A stretch of DNA of 64,000 bases, taken from contig JADJJK010000042.1 of the NCBI GenBank assembly GCA_016706545.1, forward strand, positions 6,024-70,023. Reading direction: 5' to 3'. The notes beneath the pieces are model-generated. The model was not told the DNA's origin, did not search any database, and worked only from the letters and a program-made list of their open reading frames with translations. The stretch comes from Myxococcales bacterium (GTDB lineage: Bacteria > Myxococcota_A > Polyangia > Haliangiales > Haliangiaceae). Of the stretch, positions 34,018-43,295 are shown piece after piece. Within the stretch, counting starts at the first letter, position 1. Each line of letters begins with the position of its first letter. The position numbers were made by a program, and so were the translations under genes.

Positions 34018-37000
34018 AGGTCCTCGCCATCCGCGGCGCCAACCTGGCCAGCCTGGCGCGCGAGTTCGAGGTGGACCTCGCGCACGGCGCGCTGGGCGCC
34101 AGCGGCCTGTTCGCCATCATCGGCAACACCGGCTCTGGCAAGAGCACGCTGCTCGACGCCATGTGCGTGGCGCTGTTTGACCGCACGCCGCGCATCGGCG
34201 ATCGCCAGCGCACCGCCGTGCTCATCGGCCGCGGCGCCGATGACTCCAGCAAGGTCGGCGCGCATGACGTGCGCGCCCTGCTGCGCCGCGGCGCTGGCCG
34301 GGGCTTCGCCGAGGTGGACTTCCAGGGCGACGACGGCAAGAGCTACCGCGCGCGCTGGGAGGTGCATCGCGCGCGCGACAAGGCCGACGGCGCGCTGCAG
34401 GCCCAGGAGATGTCGCTGCTGGCGCTGGAGGCGGGCGAGCGGCTCGGCGGCACCAAGACGGAGACCCTGGCCGCCATCGAGGAGCGGCTCGGCCTGTCCT
34501 TCGATCAGTTCCGGCGCTCCGCGCTCCTGGCCCAGGGCGACTTCGCGGCGTTTCTGCGCGCAGACGCCAAGGACCGCAGCGAGCTGCTCGAGCGCATGAC
34601 GGGCACCGAGATCTACTCGCAGCTCTCCATCGCCGCGCACCGCCGCGGGCAAGCGGCAGAGGCGCGCATCAAAGACATGGGGCTCGGCCTGGCCGCCATC
34701 GAGATCTTGCCGCAGGCCGAGCGCGACACCTTGCAAGCCGAGCTGGGGCAGGTCCAGGCGGCACACGAGCAGGCCAAGGCCGCGCTCGCCGCCGCCGAGC
34801 GGGCGCTCGACTGGCACCAGCAGCGCGCCCAGCGCAGGCGCGAGCTGCGCCAGGCGCAGCAGGAGCTGGTGGGCGTGGTCGAGCAGGAGCGGCTGGCCAG
34901 CGCGCTGCGCCAGGAGCACGAGCTGCGGCGCCGCGCCGAGGGGCTGCGCCCGGCCTGGCAAGCCGCGCAGCGCACGCTGCGGCAGGTCAGCGAGCGCGCC
35001 GAGAACGTGCGGGCCACGCGCGCCGCCGCGGAGGACGCCGCCGCCGCCGCCCACGGCGCGCAGCAGGCGCTGCGCCGGCTCGACGAGCTGCTGGGCCCCG
35101 TGCGCGCGCTGCGCCAGGCGCTGCGCCTGCCCGCGCCAGGGCCGGCCGTGGGCTCCGCCGCCGCGGAGCCCACCATCGAGCACCTCGCCGTCCGGCTGAG
35201 CGAGCCCATGACCTGGCTCGACGCCCGCCAGCACCTGCACGGGCTGGCCGCGGCGTGGCCGGAGATCTTGGCCATGGAGGAGCGCGAGGCCCAGCTCCGG
35301 CAAGCCGCCGCGGCGCTCGAGCGCACCGCCCTGCGATTGACCGAAGAGGCCGAGCGCCTGGCGGCGCGCCGCGCCCTCCTGGAGCAAGACCGGCAGCGCG
35401 CTCGCCACGCCCATGATGAAGCCAAGCGCCGCGCCGCCATCGCCGGCGGTCCCGCTGGCGCCGGCGACAAGCAGGGCACCTCGCTGGACCAGGCGGCGCG
35501 CGCGGTCGAAGCGGCGCAGCGTGGCCTGGAGCAGGCCGAGCTCTTGGGCCAGGTGCTGACGGCAGCGCGCGCCGCCGCAACGGCGACCAGCGAGCTGGCG
35601 CAACGCCAGCAGGCGGCGCACGCCGCCATCGCCGCTGCGCAGGACACGCTGGCCGCGCTCGACGTGCAGGACCAGCGCGAGCTCGGCGCGCTGACCCAGG
35701 CGGAGGCCGCGCTCGCCCGCCTGACCACCGCGGCGAGCCTGGCCCACGCCCGCGCCGGCCTGGTCAGCGGAGATCCATGCCCGCTGTGCGGCGCGCTGGA
35801 GCATCCGTGGGCAGGCCGCGGCGCGTTCGACGAGCTCATCGTCGAGCAAGAGGCCGCGGTGAGCGAGCTGCGCCAGCGCGGCGCCAGCGCCGCCACCGCG
35901 CGCGCCCAGGCCCAGGCCCAGATCGGCTCGCACCAGGCCGCGCTGCACACCATCGCCGCGGAGCGCGCCGCCGCCGACGAGGCGCAGCGGACCGCCGCGC
36001 AGAGCTGGGGCGCCGCGCTCCTGCAGCTCGGCGAGCTGGCCCTGGTCACCGAGCCCTCCACCGCCGCGGCCGAGACGCTGGTCAAGGACCACCTGGCACG
36101 CGCGCGCCGCACGCTGGAGAGGGCGCGGGATGAACGGCGCAAGGTGGACGCCCTGGCCAAGGCCACCGCGGAGGCGCAGGCGCTGATCTTGACCAAGCGC
36201 CATGACCTCGAGTACGTCGAGCACAACCTGGCCGAGCTGGACAAGGAGCGCCAGGCGCTCGAAGACAAGCGCACCGAGGCCGCGCGCGCCGCCGCCGAGC
36301 AGCGCGCCGCTCGCGCCGAGCTGCTGGTGACCCTGGCCGCGCGCCTCGAGCCCTTCGGCGTGAGCCGGCAAGAGGCCGACACGGAGCTTGGCCGCGTGCT
36401 CGAAGATCTGCGCCTCACCGTGAGCACCTGGCAGCGCCACGCTGGCAAGCTCGCCGAGCTGGAGGCGGCGCTGGCGCGGCACCAGGAGCGCAGCAGCGCG
36501 CTCGCGGCCACCGCGCAGACAAAGCTGGCGGTGGCGCACACGAGCCTCGCCACCTACGAGGACCAGCACCGCAGCGCAGAGAAGGAGGCCCGCGCCGCCG
36601 CCGAGGAGCTGACGGCGGCCTGCCAGGCCACCGGCCTCGACGTCGAGCAGCTCGCCGCGCTGATGACCGCCTCGGCGCAGCGCGTGCATGAGCTGGGTGA
36701 GCTGCTCGCCGAGGTGGCGCGCCGCGGAGACCGCGTGCGCTCGGTGGTCGAAGAGCGCACGCGCGCGCTGGCCGAGCACGAGCGCAGCGCGCCAGAGCTG
36801 GTGCGCGCGCTGGCGGAGAGCCTCGGCGCCGACGCTGGCCTTGGCCCCGACGCCGACCTGAGCACCAACGCTGGCCTTGGCCCCGACGCCGACCTGAGCA
36901 CCAACGCTGGCCTTGGCCCCGACGCCGACCTGGACGCCGACGCCGACCTCGGCGCTCAGCGGTTTCAGCAGCTCCTGCTCGAGGCCCACGCGCAGGTGCG

Positions 37001-37616
37001 GACCAAGGAAGAGCGCCTCCTGGCGGTGCGCGAGCGGCTCTCCCGCGACGACAGCGACCGCAAGCGGCGCGACACCATGGCGCTCCAGGTCACCGCCGCG
37101 GAGCGCGCCGCCGAGGTGGACCGCGCGCTGGCCGCGGCCATCGGCTCGCATGATGGCAAGCTCCTGCGCACGTTCGCCCAGAGCCTCACCCTGGACACCC
37201 TGCTGGAGCTGGCCAACCATCACCTCGACGAGCTAGCGCCGCGCTATCAGCTCGAGCGCGTGCCGCGGCACGACCTGGAGCTGCAGGTCATCGACCGCGA
37301 CATGGGCGAGGAGGTGCGCGCCGTGCAGAGCCTGTCTGGCGGCGAGAGCTTCCTGGTCTCGCTCGGGCTCGCGCTCGCCCTCTCGTCGCTGGCCGCCGGC
37401 AGCGTTCGCGTGCGCACCCTGCTCATCGACGAGGGCTTCGGCACGCTCGACCCCGCCACCCTCGACAGCGCCCTGGCCGTCCTCGACGCCTTGCAGGCCA
37501 CCGGGCGCCAGGTCGGGATCATCTCGCACATCCCCGGCCTCGTCGAGCGCGTGTCGGCGCACGTCAAGGTCGTCCAGCGCGGCAGCGGCCGCAGCGAGGT
37601 CGTCGTCGCCGGGTGA
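34014..37616 (+). CDS. sbcC: DNA repair exonuclease SbcCD subunit C (ATPase)
   Basis: Rad50-type SMC ATPase of 1,200 residues. Walker A is GNTGSGKSTLLDAM near residue 39, the Q-loop region LLAQGDFAAFL is near 175, and long coiled coils run from about 210 to 1040. The zinc hook GDPCPLCGALEHPW lies near residue 585. The signature QSLSGGESFLVSLGLALAL, near residue 1105, and Walker B LLIDEGFGTLD close the head. It pairs with SbcD, whose stop it overlaps. The second coiled coil carries a 36-bp in-frame repeat (see the repeat entry). The frame is open upstream to 33261 inside sbcD but is not translated there. Confidence 0.95.
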   Translation: MKVLAIRGANLASLAREFEVDLAHGALGASGLFAIIGNTGSGKSTLLDAMCVALFDRTPRIGDRQRTAVLIGRGADDSSKVGAHDVRALLRRGAGRGFAEVDFQGDDGKSYRARWEVHRARDKADGALQAQEMSLLALEAGERLGGTKTETLAAIEERLGLSFDQFRRSALLAQGDFAAFLRADAKDRSELLERMTGTEIYSQLSIAAHRRGQAAEARIKDMGLGLAAIEILPQAERDTLQAELGQVQAAHEQAKAALAAAERALDWHQQRAQRRRELRQAQQELVGVVEQERLASALRQEHELRRRAEGLRPAWQAAQRTLRQVSERAENVRATRAAAEDAAAAAHGAQQALRRLDELLGPVRALRQALRLPAPGPAVGSAAAEPTIEHLAVRLSEPMTWLDARQHLHGLAAAWPEILAMEEREAQLRQAAAALERTALRLTEEAERLAARRALLEQDRQRARHAHDEAKRRAAIAGGPAGAGDKQGTSLDQAARAVEAAQRGLEQAELLGQVLTAARAAATATSELAQRQQAAHAAIAAAQDTLAALDVQDQRELGALTQAEAALARLTTAASLAHARAGLVSGDPCPLCGALEHPWAGRGAFDELIVEQEAAVSELRQRGASAATARAQAQAQIGSHQAALHTIAAERAAADEAQRTAAQSWGAALLQLGELALVTEPSTAAAETLVKDHLARARRTLERARDERRKVDALAKATAEAQALILTKRHDLEYVEHNLAELDKERQALEDKRTEAARAAAEQRAARAELLVTLAARLEPFGVSRQEADTELGRVLEDLRLTVSTWQRHAGKLAELEAALARHQERSSALAATAQTKLAVAHTSLATYEDQHRSAEKEARAAAEELTAACQATGLDVEQLAALMTASAQRVHELGELLAEVARRGDRVRSVVEERTRALAEHERSAPELVRALAESLGADAGLGPDADLSTNAGLGPDADLSTNAGLGPDADLDADADLGAQRFQQLLLEAHAQVRTKEERLLAVRERLSRDDSDRKRRDTMALQVTAAERAAEVDRALAAAIGSHDGKLLRTFAQSLTLDTLLELANHHLDELAPRYQLERVPRHDLELQVIDRDMGEEVRAVQSLSGGESFLVSLGLALALSSLAAGSVRVRTLLIDEGFGTLDPATLDSALAVLDALQATGRQVGIISHIPGLVERVSAHVKVVQRGSGRSEVVVAG
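36833..36952. repeat. 36-bp in-frame repeat in sbcC
   Basis: Three copies of a 12-residue unit NAGLGPDADLST (last copy ending DLDA) plus related flanks. It is Asp-rich and unlike the surrounding coiled coil. Confidence 0.9.
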
Positions 37617-37695
37617 GCGCACCGAGCGCACCGAGCGCACCGAGCGCGCCGAGCGCGCCGAGCGCGCCGAGCGCGCCGAGCGCGCCGAGCGCCAA
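37615..37695. repeat. 9-bp tandem repeat starting in the sbcC stop codon
   Basis: GAGCGC(A/G)CC in eight copies plus a degenerate ninth, beginning at the second base of the sbcC TGA. It lies between sbcC and the glycosyltransferase gene. Confidence 0.95.
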
Positions 37696-37749
37696 GCACG
37701 GCCTGCACGATGTGGAGCGCGCCCGTTGGGTCCGCCGCGGATTTCGGAT

Positions 37750-38889
37750 ATGCAGGAGCTGGTGAGCGAAGCAGCCAAAGACCGCGCAGCCCCAGCTCCT
37801 GATGGCGCGCCGTCGGCGTCCGCGCAGCCGGCCAGCGAGCCCGGCACACCGCGCGAGCCCGGCGAACCGCGCACACCGCGCGAGCCCGGCGAACCACGCA
37901 CACCGCGCGAGCCCAGCGCACCGCGCGCACCGGCCGTGATCGCCGTCCTCATCCCTTGCTACAACGAAGCCGTCGCCATCGCCTCGGTGATCGCCGACTT
38001 CCGCGCCGCCCTGCCCACCGCCACCGTCTACGTCTACGACAACCGCTCCACCGACCGCACCGCCGAGGTCGCGCGCGCAGCCGGCGCCATCGTGCGGCGA
38101 GAAGAGCGCCCCGGCAAGGGCAACGTGGTCCGCCGCATGTTCCAGGACATCGAGGCCGACGTCTACCTCATGGTCGACGGCGATGACACCTACCAGGCCG
38201 CGCAAGCCCCGCGCATGATCGAGCGCCTGCTCGACGACCGCCTCGACATGGTGGTCGGCCGCCGCGTCGAGATCCACCAGGACGCCTACCGCGGTGGCCA
38301 CCGCCTGGGAAATCGCCTGCTCACCGGCCTCGTCGGCGCCCTGTTCGGCAGCCAGCTCGCGGACATGCTGTCTGGCTATCGCGTGTTCTCACGCCGCTTC
38401 GTCAAGAGCTTCCCGTCGTCGTCGCGCGAGTTCGAGATCGAGACCGAGCTCACCGTCCACGCCATGCAGATGCGCATGGCCTGCGCCGAGATCGACACGC
38501 CGTACAAGGAGCGGCCGTCCGGCTCCGTCTCCAAGCTGCGCACCTTCCGCGATGGCTGGCGCATCCTCCTGGCCATCACCAACCTCGTGCGCAACGAGCG
38601 CCCGCTGATGTTCTTCGCCGCCATCGCCGCGCTGCTGTGGATCGTCGCCGCCGCGCTCGGCGCGCCGGTGGTGCTGCACTGGCTGGACACCGGCAAGGTC
38701 CCGCGCTTCCCCACCGCCATCCTGGCCTCGGCCATCGTCGTCGTCGGAGTCATCGCCCTGGCCACCGGGCTGATCCTCGACCTGGTGGCCCATGTCCGTC
38801 GCGAGGTCCGGCTCCTCGCGTACCTCTCCCAGCCGGCGACGCCGCCCCGCGACCCGGCGCCTCCGAGCACGCCCGCGCCCCACAGCTAG
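37750..38889 (+). CDS. Family 2 glycosyltransferase (polyprenyl-phosphate type)
   Basis: Membrane-bound GT2 enzyme of 379 residues, similar to dolichyl/undecaprenyl-phosphate mannosyl- or glucosyltransferases. The GT-A domain has VLIPCYNEAVAIASVI near residue 69, the DxD-like VDGDDTYQ near 143 and FEIETELTVHAMQ near 228. Two C-terminal membrane helices follow, near 286-306 and 328-350. It would move a sugar from a nucleotide donor to a lipid carrier. Residues ~33-60 are a Pro/Glu/Arg repeat (TPREPGEPR units) absent from ordinary members. ATG 37750 is the chosen start; an upstream TTG at 37726 is possible. Confidence 0.85.
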   Translation: MQELVSEAAKDRAAPAPDGAPSASAQPASEPGTPREPGEPRTPREPGEPRTPREPSAPRAPAVIAVLIPCYNEAVAIASVIADFRAALPTATVYVYDNRSTDRTAEVARAAGAIVRREERPGKGNVVRRMFQDIEADVYLMVDGDDTYQAAQAPRMIERLLDDRLDMVVGRRVEIHQDAYRGGHRLGNRLLTGLVGALFGSQLADMLSGYRVFSRRFVKSFPSSSREFEIETELTVHAMQMRMACAEIDTPYKERPSGSVSKLRTFRDGWRILLAITNLVRNERPLMFFAAIAALLWIVAAALGAPVVLHWLDTGKVPRFPTAILASAIVVVGVIALATGLILDLVAHVRREVRLLAYLSQPATPPRDPAPPSTPAPHS

Positions 38890-38897
38890 CCCCGCAG

Positions 38898-39869
38898 CTA
38901 GCTCCGCCTCGGGCGCCGCCGCCGCGCCCCGGCCGCCAGCGCGATCAAGAGCCCAGCCAGCGCCGAGCGCCCGCCGCCTTTGCGCGTCGCCGCACACCCT
39001 CCGCTGTCGTCGCCGTCGTCGCCATCCGCGGCGTCTCGGTCCTTGACGTCGTTGGGCTCCGGCGGCCCCGCGCCCGCCCCGTCGTCGGCCGCCAGCGCCG
39101 GCACTCGTTGCAGCACGAAGTCCAGCTCCGCGGGGACCGACGTGTGCAAGTCATACCCGCGGCGACAGCTATCGTCCGTGCCGCCAGAGGTCACGCCCAC
39201 CAGGTAGCGCTTGCCGCCCACCTTGACGAAGGTGGGCCCGCCGCTGTCGCCGTAGCACGTCCCGTCGCCGTCGAACGCGGACAGGCAGAGCAGCCGGTCG
39301 CCGCGCACATCCGCCTCCCCCACCGTGGCGCAGTCCAGGGTCTGCGTCGCCAGCTTGCGCAGCACCCCGTCTCGGCCTTGCCCATCGCTGGAGTCGCCGT
39401 AGCCAAGCTGCAGCACCTCCGTGCCCGCGGCGATGGGCACCCGCCGCAGCGGCGACGGCACCCGGTCCGAGATCGGCTGCGCCAGCTTGATGAGCCCCAC
39501 GTCGTTGTCCCACACCCGGTCGTCGTACTGCGGGTGCGAGTAGATCTCCGCCGCGCTCACCAGCGTGCCGGTGTCTGCTTCCAGATCTTCGGCGCCATAG
39601 TGGACGCTCACTCGCCGAGCCTCCGTCCCCACCAGGCAGTGCGCCGCCGTCAGCACCCACTGCGGATGGATCAGCGTGCCCGTACACAGCGAGCCGGAGA
39701 ATCGCACCGCCACCACGCTGGGGAAATCCGCGCTCTTGGCCAGACTGCCACCCAGGATCTCGCGCTGGATCTCCCCCAGCGGCGGCTCCCCCTGCGGCGC
39801 TGCGTCTGCGTCGACGAGACATCCGCCAAGCCCGAGCGAAAGCAAAAGCCAGGTCCAACCTGTCTGCAT
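38898..39869 (-). CDS. Secreted trypsin-like serine protease with MYXO-CTERM-like tail
   Basis: Exported S1-family protease of 323 residues. ATG 39869 (GAGG-type ribosome binding site) starts a signal with lipobox-like GLGGCL. The mature domain begins at ILGGSLAKSADFP. The triad is His in VLTAAHCL, Asp in WDNDVGLIKL and Ser in CYGDSGGPTF. Six or more Cys suit extracellular disulfides. The C-terminus is an acidic linker, then GGCAATRKGGG, a short hydrophobic stretch and RRRRPRR, resembling MYXO-CTERM sorting tails. It probably ends up at the cell surface. A combined N-terminal lipobox and C-terminal sorting tail would be unusual; the Cys may instead just lie before signal cleavage. Confidence 0.86.
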   Translation of the reverse strand: MQTGWTWLLLSLGLGGCLVDADAAPQGEPPLGEIQREILGGSLAKSADFPSVVAVRFSGSLCTGTLIHPQWVLTAAHCLVGTEARRVSVHYGAEDLEADTGTLVSAAEIYSHPQYDDRVWDNDVGLIKLAQPISDRVPSPLRRVPIAAGTEVLQLGYGDSSDGQGRDGVLRKLATQTLDCATVGEADVRGDRLLCLSAFDGDGTCYGDSGGPTFVKVGGKRYLVGVTSGGTDDSCRRGYDLHTSVPAELDFVLQRVPALAADDGAGAGPPEPNDVKDRDAADGDDGDDSGGCAATRKGGGRSALAGLLIALAAGARRRRPRRS

Positions 39870-40035
39870 CCCTGCCTCTTCAGCAACCTCCGTGCCGACG
39901 CCTGGCCCAGCAGGCTCGCGGCGTTGCGCTCCCTCACGCCGCCCAGGGTGGGGCGACCGCGCCAACCTGCGGCGCCGCGGCGACACCGCGCGCCGGCGAG
40001 CGGCGCAGCAGGGAGCGTCTCGCCGCACCGCGGCG

Positions 40036-40065
40036 CGCCACAAGCCGCCACAAGCCGCCACAAGC
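40036..40065. repeat. 10-bp tandem repeat, 3 copies
   Basis: CGCCACAAGC three times in the leader region of the patatin gene, about 47 bp before its start. Confidence 0.88.
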
Positions 40066-40111
40066 GCCACGCCGCTCTCCCCAGCGATCCCCTGCGCCCC
40101 CGGCCGCGGAA

Positions 40112-41386
40112 ATGCCTGGACCCCCGATGGACAGCGCCCGCCGCCGCCCGCGACAATGGTCCACCGTGTCAGCACGCTCGAAGATCGGTGTCGTCCTCTC
40201 GGGTGGCGGGTCTCGCGGCGCCTACGAGGCTGGCATCCTGCACTACCTCCGCACGGACCTGGCCCGCCGCCTGGGCCGTCACGTCCCCATCGACATCATC
40301 ACCGGCACCAGCGTCGGCGCCATCAACGCCGCGTTTCTGGCCGCCACCATGAATGATCCAGACGCGCAGGCGCGGGGGCTCGAGGCTGCCTGGCGCTCGC
40401 TCCGCATCGAGCAGCTCATCGGCCTGACGCCCGCGGACCTGTGGAAGGCCGGGCGGCTCATGGTCGGCCGCGAGCCGCCGCCGCCGGAGCCCGGCGCCTT
40501 CCGCTATGGCGGCGTGCTCAACACCAGCGGCCTCGAGCAGTTCGTCGTCCGCACCATCCCGTGGAGCGGCATCGAGCGAAACCTGCGCTCGCGCGCCCTG
40601 CAAGCGCTGTCGGTCTCCGCCACGCACATCGGCACGGGCCACACCGTGGTGTTCCTGTCCAGCGCAGAGCCGGTGCCCCGCGAGTGGAGCCGAGATCCGT
40701 TCGTCCGGCATCGCGCGGCGCGCATCGGCCCGCGGCACGTGCTCGCCTCCGCCGCCATCCCGCTGCTGTTCCCGGCCGTCAAGATCGGCGACCACTTCTA
40801 CACCGACGGTGGCCTGCGCCAGAACACGCCCATGTCGCCGGCCATTCGCCTGGGCGCAGACCGCCTGCTCCTGGTCTCGCTGCGCCACGTCGCCGAGCCC
40901 TCGGCTGACCTGCAAGCGGAGCACGTCGCTGCGTTTCCCAAGCCGCTGTTCATGCTGGGCAAGGCGCTCAACGCCCTGCTGCTCGATCACACCGAATACG
41001 ATCTGCAGCGCATGCAGCGCATCAACGCCATCCTGGACGCCGGCAACAGCGCCTTTGGCCCCAGCTTCGAGCCCGTCATCAACGAGCGCCTCGTCGCCTC
41101 GCGCGGCGCGCCCCTGCGCCGCATCCACTCGGTCCACATCCGGCCCTCCGTCGACATCGGCGCCATGGCCTCGCAGTTCGTCACCAGCGGCAAGGTCAAG
41201 GTGGAGGGCCGCATCGCGCGCCGCCTCATCCAGCGCCTCGCCGAGGGCGAGTCCCCGCGCGAGAGCGATCTGCTGTCCTACCTGCTGTTCGACGGCGACT
41301 ACGCCGCGCAGCTCATCGACATGGGCCGCCGCGACGCCGCGCGCAAAGAAGACGCGCTCGCCGAGCTCTTCTCCGTCGACGACTGA
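40112..41386 (+). CDS. Patatin-like phospholipase
   Basis: Patatin-family lipid acyl hydrolase of 424 residues. The oxyanion motif VLSGGGSRGAYEAGIL is near residue 28, the nucleophile Ser in the GTSVGAINAAF elbow near 68, and the Asp of the catalytic dyad in FYTDGGLRQNTPMSP near 230. A distinct C-terminal region (residues 290-424) is helical and Arg-rich. No signal peptide is seen, so it is cytosolic or exported by another route. Start ATG 40112 is uncertain; ATG 40127 is also possible. The substrate is probably membrane phospholipid or lysophospholipid, by family. Confidence 0.88.
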   Translation: MPGPPMDSARRRPRQWSTVSARSKIGVVLSGGGSRGAYEAGILHYLRTDLARRLGRHVPIDIITGTSVGAINAAFLAATMNDPDAQARGLEAAWRSLRIEQLIGLTPADLWKAGRLMVGREPPPPEPGAFRYGGVLNTSGLEQFVVRTIPWSGIERNLRSRALQALSVSATHIGTGHTVVFLSSAEPVPREWSRDPFVRHRAARIGPRHVLASAAIPLLFPAVKIGDHFYTDGGLRQNTPMSPAIRLGADRLLLVSLRHVAEPSADLQAEHVAAFPKPLFMLGKALNALLLDHTEYDLQRMQRINAILDAGNSAFGPSFEPVINERLVASRGAPLRRIHSVHIRPSVDIGAMASQFVTSGKVKVEGRIARRLIQRLAEGESPRESDLLSYLLFDGDYAAQLIDMGRRDAARKEDALAELFSVDD

Positions 41387-41422
41387 GCGCCTGTGCGCGC
41401 GCACCGGCGGCGCCAGCGCGGA

Positions 41423-42463
41423 TCAGGAGCCGCCGATCTTGGCGCGCTGCTGCGGATCGAGCAGCGCCCGGCTCTTCATCCACGCGCCGATGCGCGCCTT
41501 GCGGATCGCCGCCTCCTGCGCCGAGATCCGGTCCACGAGCGCGTTGACCTGGTCGGGCGAGGCGCTGGGGTTGCGCAGCGCGGCCTCGAGTTGCTCGCTC
41601 AGCTTGTCGAGCTGCGCGCGGGCGGGCCGGATCTTCGCGTCCGTCTCCGCGCGCACCGCGCGCAGGCTGGCCCGCTGATCGGCTCGGAGCTGCAGGTCGG
41701 TCACCGCCACCGCCTCGTCATCGGCGTCAGCGTCGAGGACATCGAAGCTCGGCACGCTGGTCACCGGCGGCGCAGGCGGCGCGGGTGCCGCAGGCGGCGA
41801 CATCGGCGAGGGCGGCGAAGGCGGCGCGGGCGGAGAGGGCGGCAGCGGCCTCGTCGAGAAGTCCCACGGATCGTCGCTGTCGTCGGCGTCGTCGTCGTCG
41901 CTGATATCGATGTCGACGCGCAGGTTCCCCAGCGCCTTGAGCTTCTGCAGATCCGACAGCTTGTCCAGATCGCCAAGCTGCGCCAGGCTGCGCAGATCCA
42001 GCGCGCTCCCGAGCACTGCCTCCAGCTCCGAGTCGAGCCCCTCCAGCGCGGCCTCGACCTCGCTGCCCAAGCCCTCGAGCTGCTCGCCCAGCGAGTCCAG
42101 ATCCGACAGGTTGAGCCCGGCCAGCCGGCGGTCGACGATGGTGCTGATCCGGTCAAAGCGCGCCAGCACCTTGGCCCGCGCCTGCGGCGGCAGCGGCGCC
42201 ACCGAGATCGCCTGCCGCGCCTCTCGCAGCCGCCCGCTCACCATCGTGCGGATCGCCCCGGCGTCGATCGATCCAGACGCAGCCCCCGAAGCCTTGGCGC
42301 CGCGCGTCGACGAGGACCACGTCACCGTCCGGGTCCGCCCAGCCGGCGCCGCGGCGCTGGCCGCCGGCTTGTCGTCCGCGTTGCCAAACGGCGAGTACAG
42401 GAGCAAGCCGCCCAGCACGAGGGAAGGCGCGGCGATGGACAAGATCTTGGAGAGAGACTTCAT
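41423..42463 (-). CDS. Periplasmic Spy/CpxP-like (LTXXQ) protein
   Basis: Exported protein of 346 residues. ATG 42463, after CAGGAGCTATC, starts a signal peptide (SIAAPSLVLGGLLLYSP). A helical N-terminal half (RLREARQAISVAPLPPQARAKV) leads to an acidic stretch (SDDDDADDSDD) and a Pro-rich hinge. The C-terminal 90 residues (LQLRADQRASLRAVRAETD) resemble the heavy-metal resistance/Spy LTXXQ helical hairpin. It lies downstream of the ECF sigma and anti-sigma pair in the same direction, 176 bp away, as do metal- or misfolding-sensing proteins of such clusters. It is probably a chaperone or sensor for the sigma system. Confidence 0.65.
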   Translation of the reverse strand: MKSLSKILSIAAPSLVLGGLLLYSPFGNADDKPAASAAAPAGRTRTVTWSSSTRGAKASGAASGSIDAGAIRTMVSGRLREARQAISVAPLPPQARAKVLARFDRISTIVDRRLAGLNLSDLDSLGEQLEGLGSEVEAALEGLDSELEAVLGSALDLRSLAQLGDLDKLSDLQKLKALGNLRVDIDISDDDDADDSDDPWDFSTRPLPPSPPAPPSPPSPMSPPAAPAPPAPPVTSVPSFDVLDADADDEAVAVTDLQLRADQRASLRAVRAETDAKIRPARAQLDKLSEQLEAALRNPSASPDQVNALVDRISAQEAAIRKARIGAWMKSRALLDPQQRAKIGGS

Positions 42464-42638
42464 GATAGCTCCTGGCTGAGCGAGTCAGCCGTTCGAGAGA
42501 AGAGAGCGTGAGGACGCGGCCTGGCCGCGCAGGCACCGGGCAAAGAGGACGCAGCAAGGACCAGCGTGGACCGGCGCCGGGGACGACGAACCCGCTGCTG
42601 CAGCAGCAGGGACCGCCACCGCGCCAGGCCCACGCCGC

Positions 42639-43295
42639 TCATCGCTCGCCCTCGTCGCCCTCGTCGTCATCGTCGGGGAGTTCGACATCGCGCGTCGCGC
42701 CGTCATCCGGCGGCAGCGCCATCCCCACCTCCAGCAAGAGCTGGCGGTACGGGCGCAGCGGTCGCTCGATCTTGTCCCAGTCAGCGGACACCGGCGCCGC
42801 GTGCGAGCGCGCGAGCACCAGCAGCGCCCGCGCGTCGTGGTCACCTTGCTCGCCAATCGCGGCCACCTCGTCTGGCGTCAGCCATGGGTCCTTCGCCCCT
42901 GCCAGGTCCTGCTGCTTGGGCGCGGCGATGGCCGGCAGGGCCTCGGCGGCGACTGGGTCCTGGGGCTCCGCCACCGCCTGCGGCGCCGGCCTGGACGGCT
43001 CGCGCACCAGCGCGAAGGTCAGCATCGCCGCCGCCGTGGCGGACAGCGAGGCGTACCCCACCACCCGCCGCCGATGCCGCGTCACCAGCCGCTGCGACGC
43101 CACCACGGTCATGCGCGCCGTGAACCCGCGCGCTGGCTCCACGCTGCGCCCGGCGTGGCCGACCCCGGTAGCGAGCAGGCTCTGCGCCGCCAGAAGGCTC
43201 TGACAGCGTGGACAATCATCGGCATGCGAGGCCAGCTCGGCCAGCGGCTCGCCGCAGGCCACACGCTCGGCCACTCCATCGCACGGGGACATCAT
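42639..43295 (-). CDS. Zinc-finger anti-sigma factor
   Basis: Anti-sigma factor of 218 residues. The N-terminal zinc-binding motif HADDCPRC (HxxxCxxC) is near residue 24. A single transmembrane helix follows near 80-100 (VVGYASLSATAAAMLTFALV), then a Pro-rich periplasmic domain ending in an acidic tail (PDDDDEGDEGE). It would hold the ECF sigma factor inactive at the membrane until a periplasmic signal is sensed. ATG 43295 overlaps the sigma gene stop (ATGA). Confidence 0.83.
   Translation of the reverse strand: MMSPCDGVAERVACGEPLAELASHADDCPRCQSLLAAQSLLATGVGHAGRSVEPARGFTARMTVVASQRLVTRHRRRVVGYASLSATAAAMLTFALVREPSRPAPQAVAEPQDPVAAEALPAIAAPKQQDLAGAKDPWLTPDEVAAIGEQGDHDARALLVLARSHAAPVSADWDKIERPLRPYRQLLLEVGMALPPDDGATRDVELPDDDDEGDEGER

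Noticed and set aside
33834..37223. Antisense open frame of 1,129 residues across sbcC
   Set aside because: It results from high GC and codon bias of sbcC; sequence is Gln/Gly/Leu low-complexity with no family motif.
37615..37695. Possible CRISPR array
   Set aside because: Direct tandem units of 9 bp without spacers; it is a microsatellite-like repeat.
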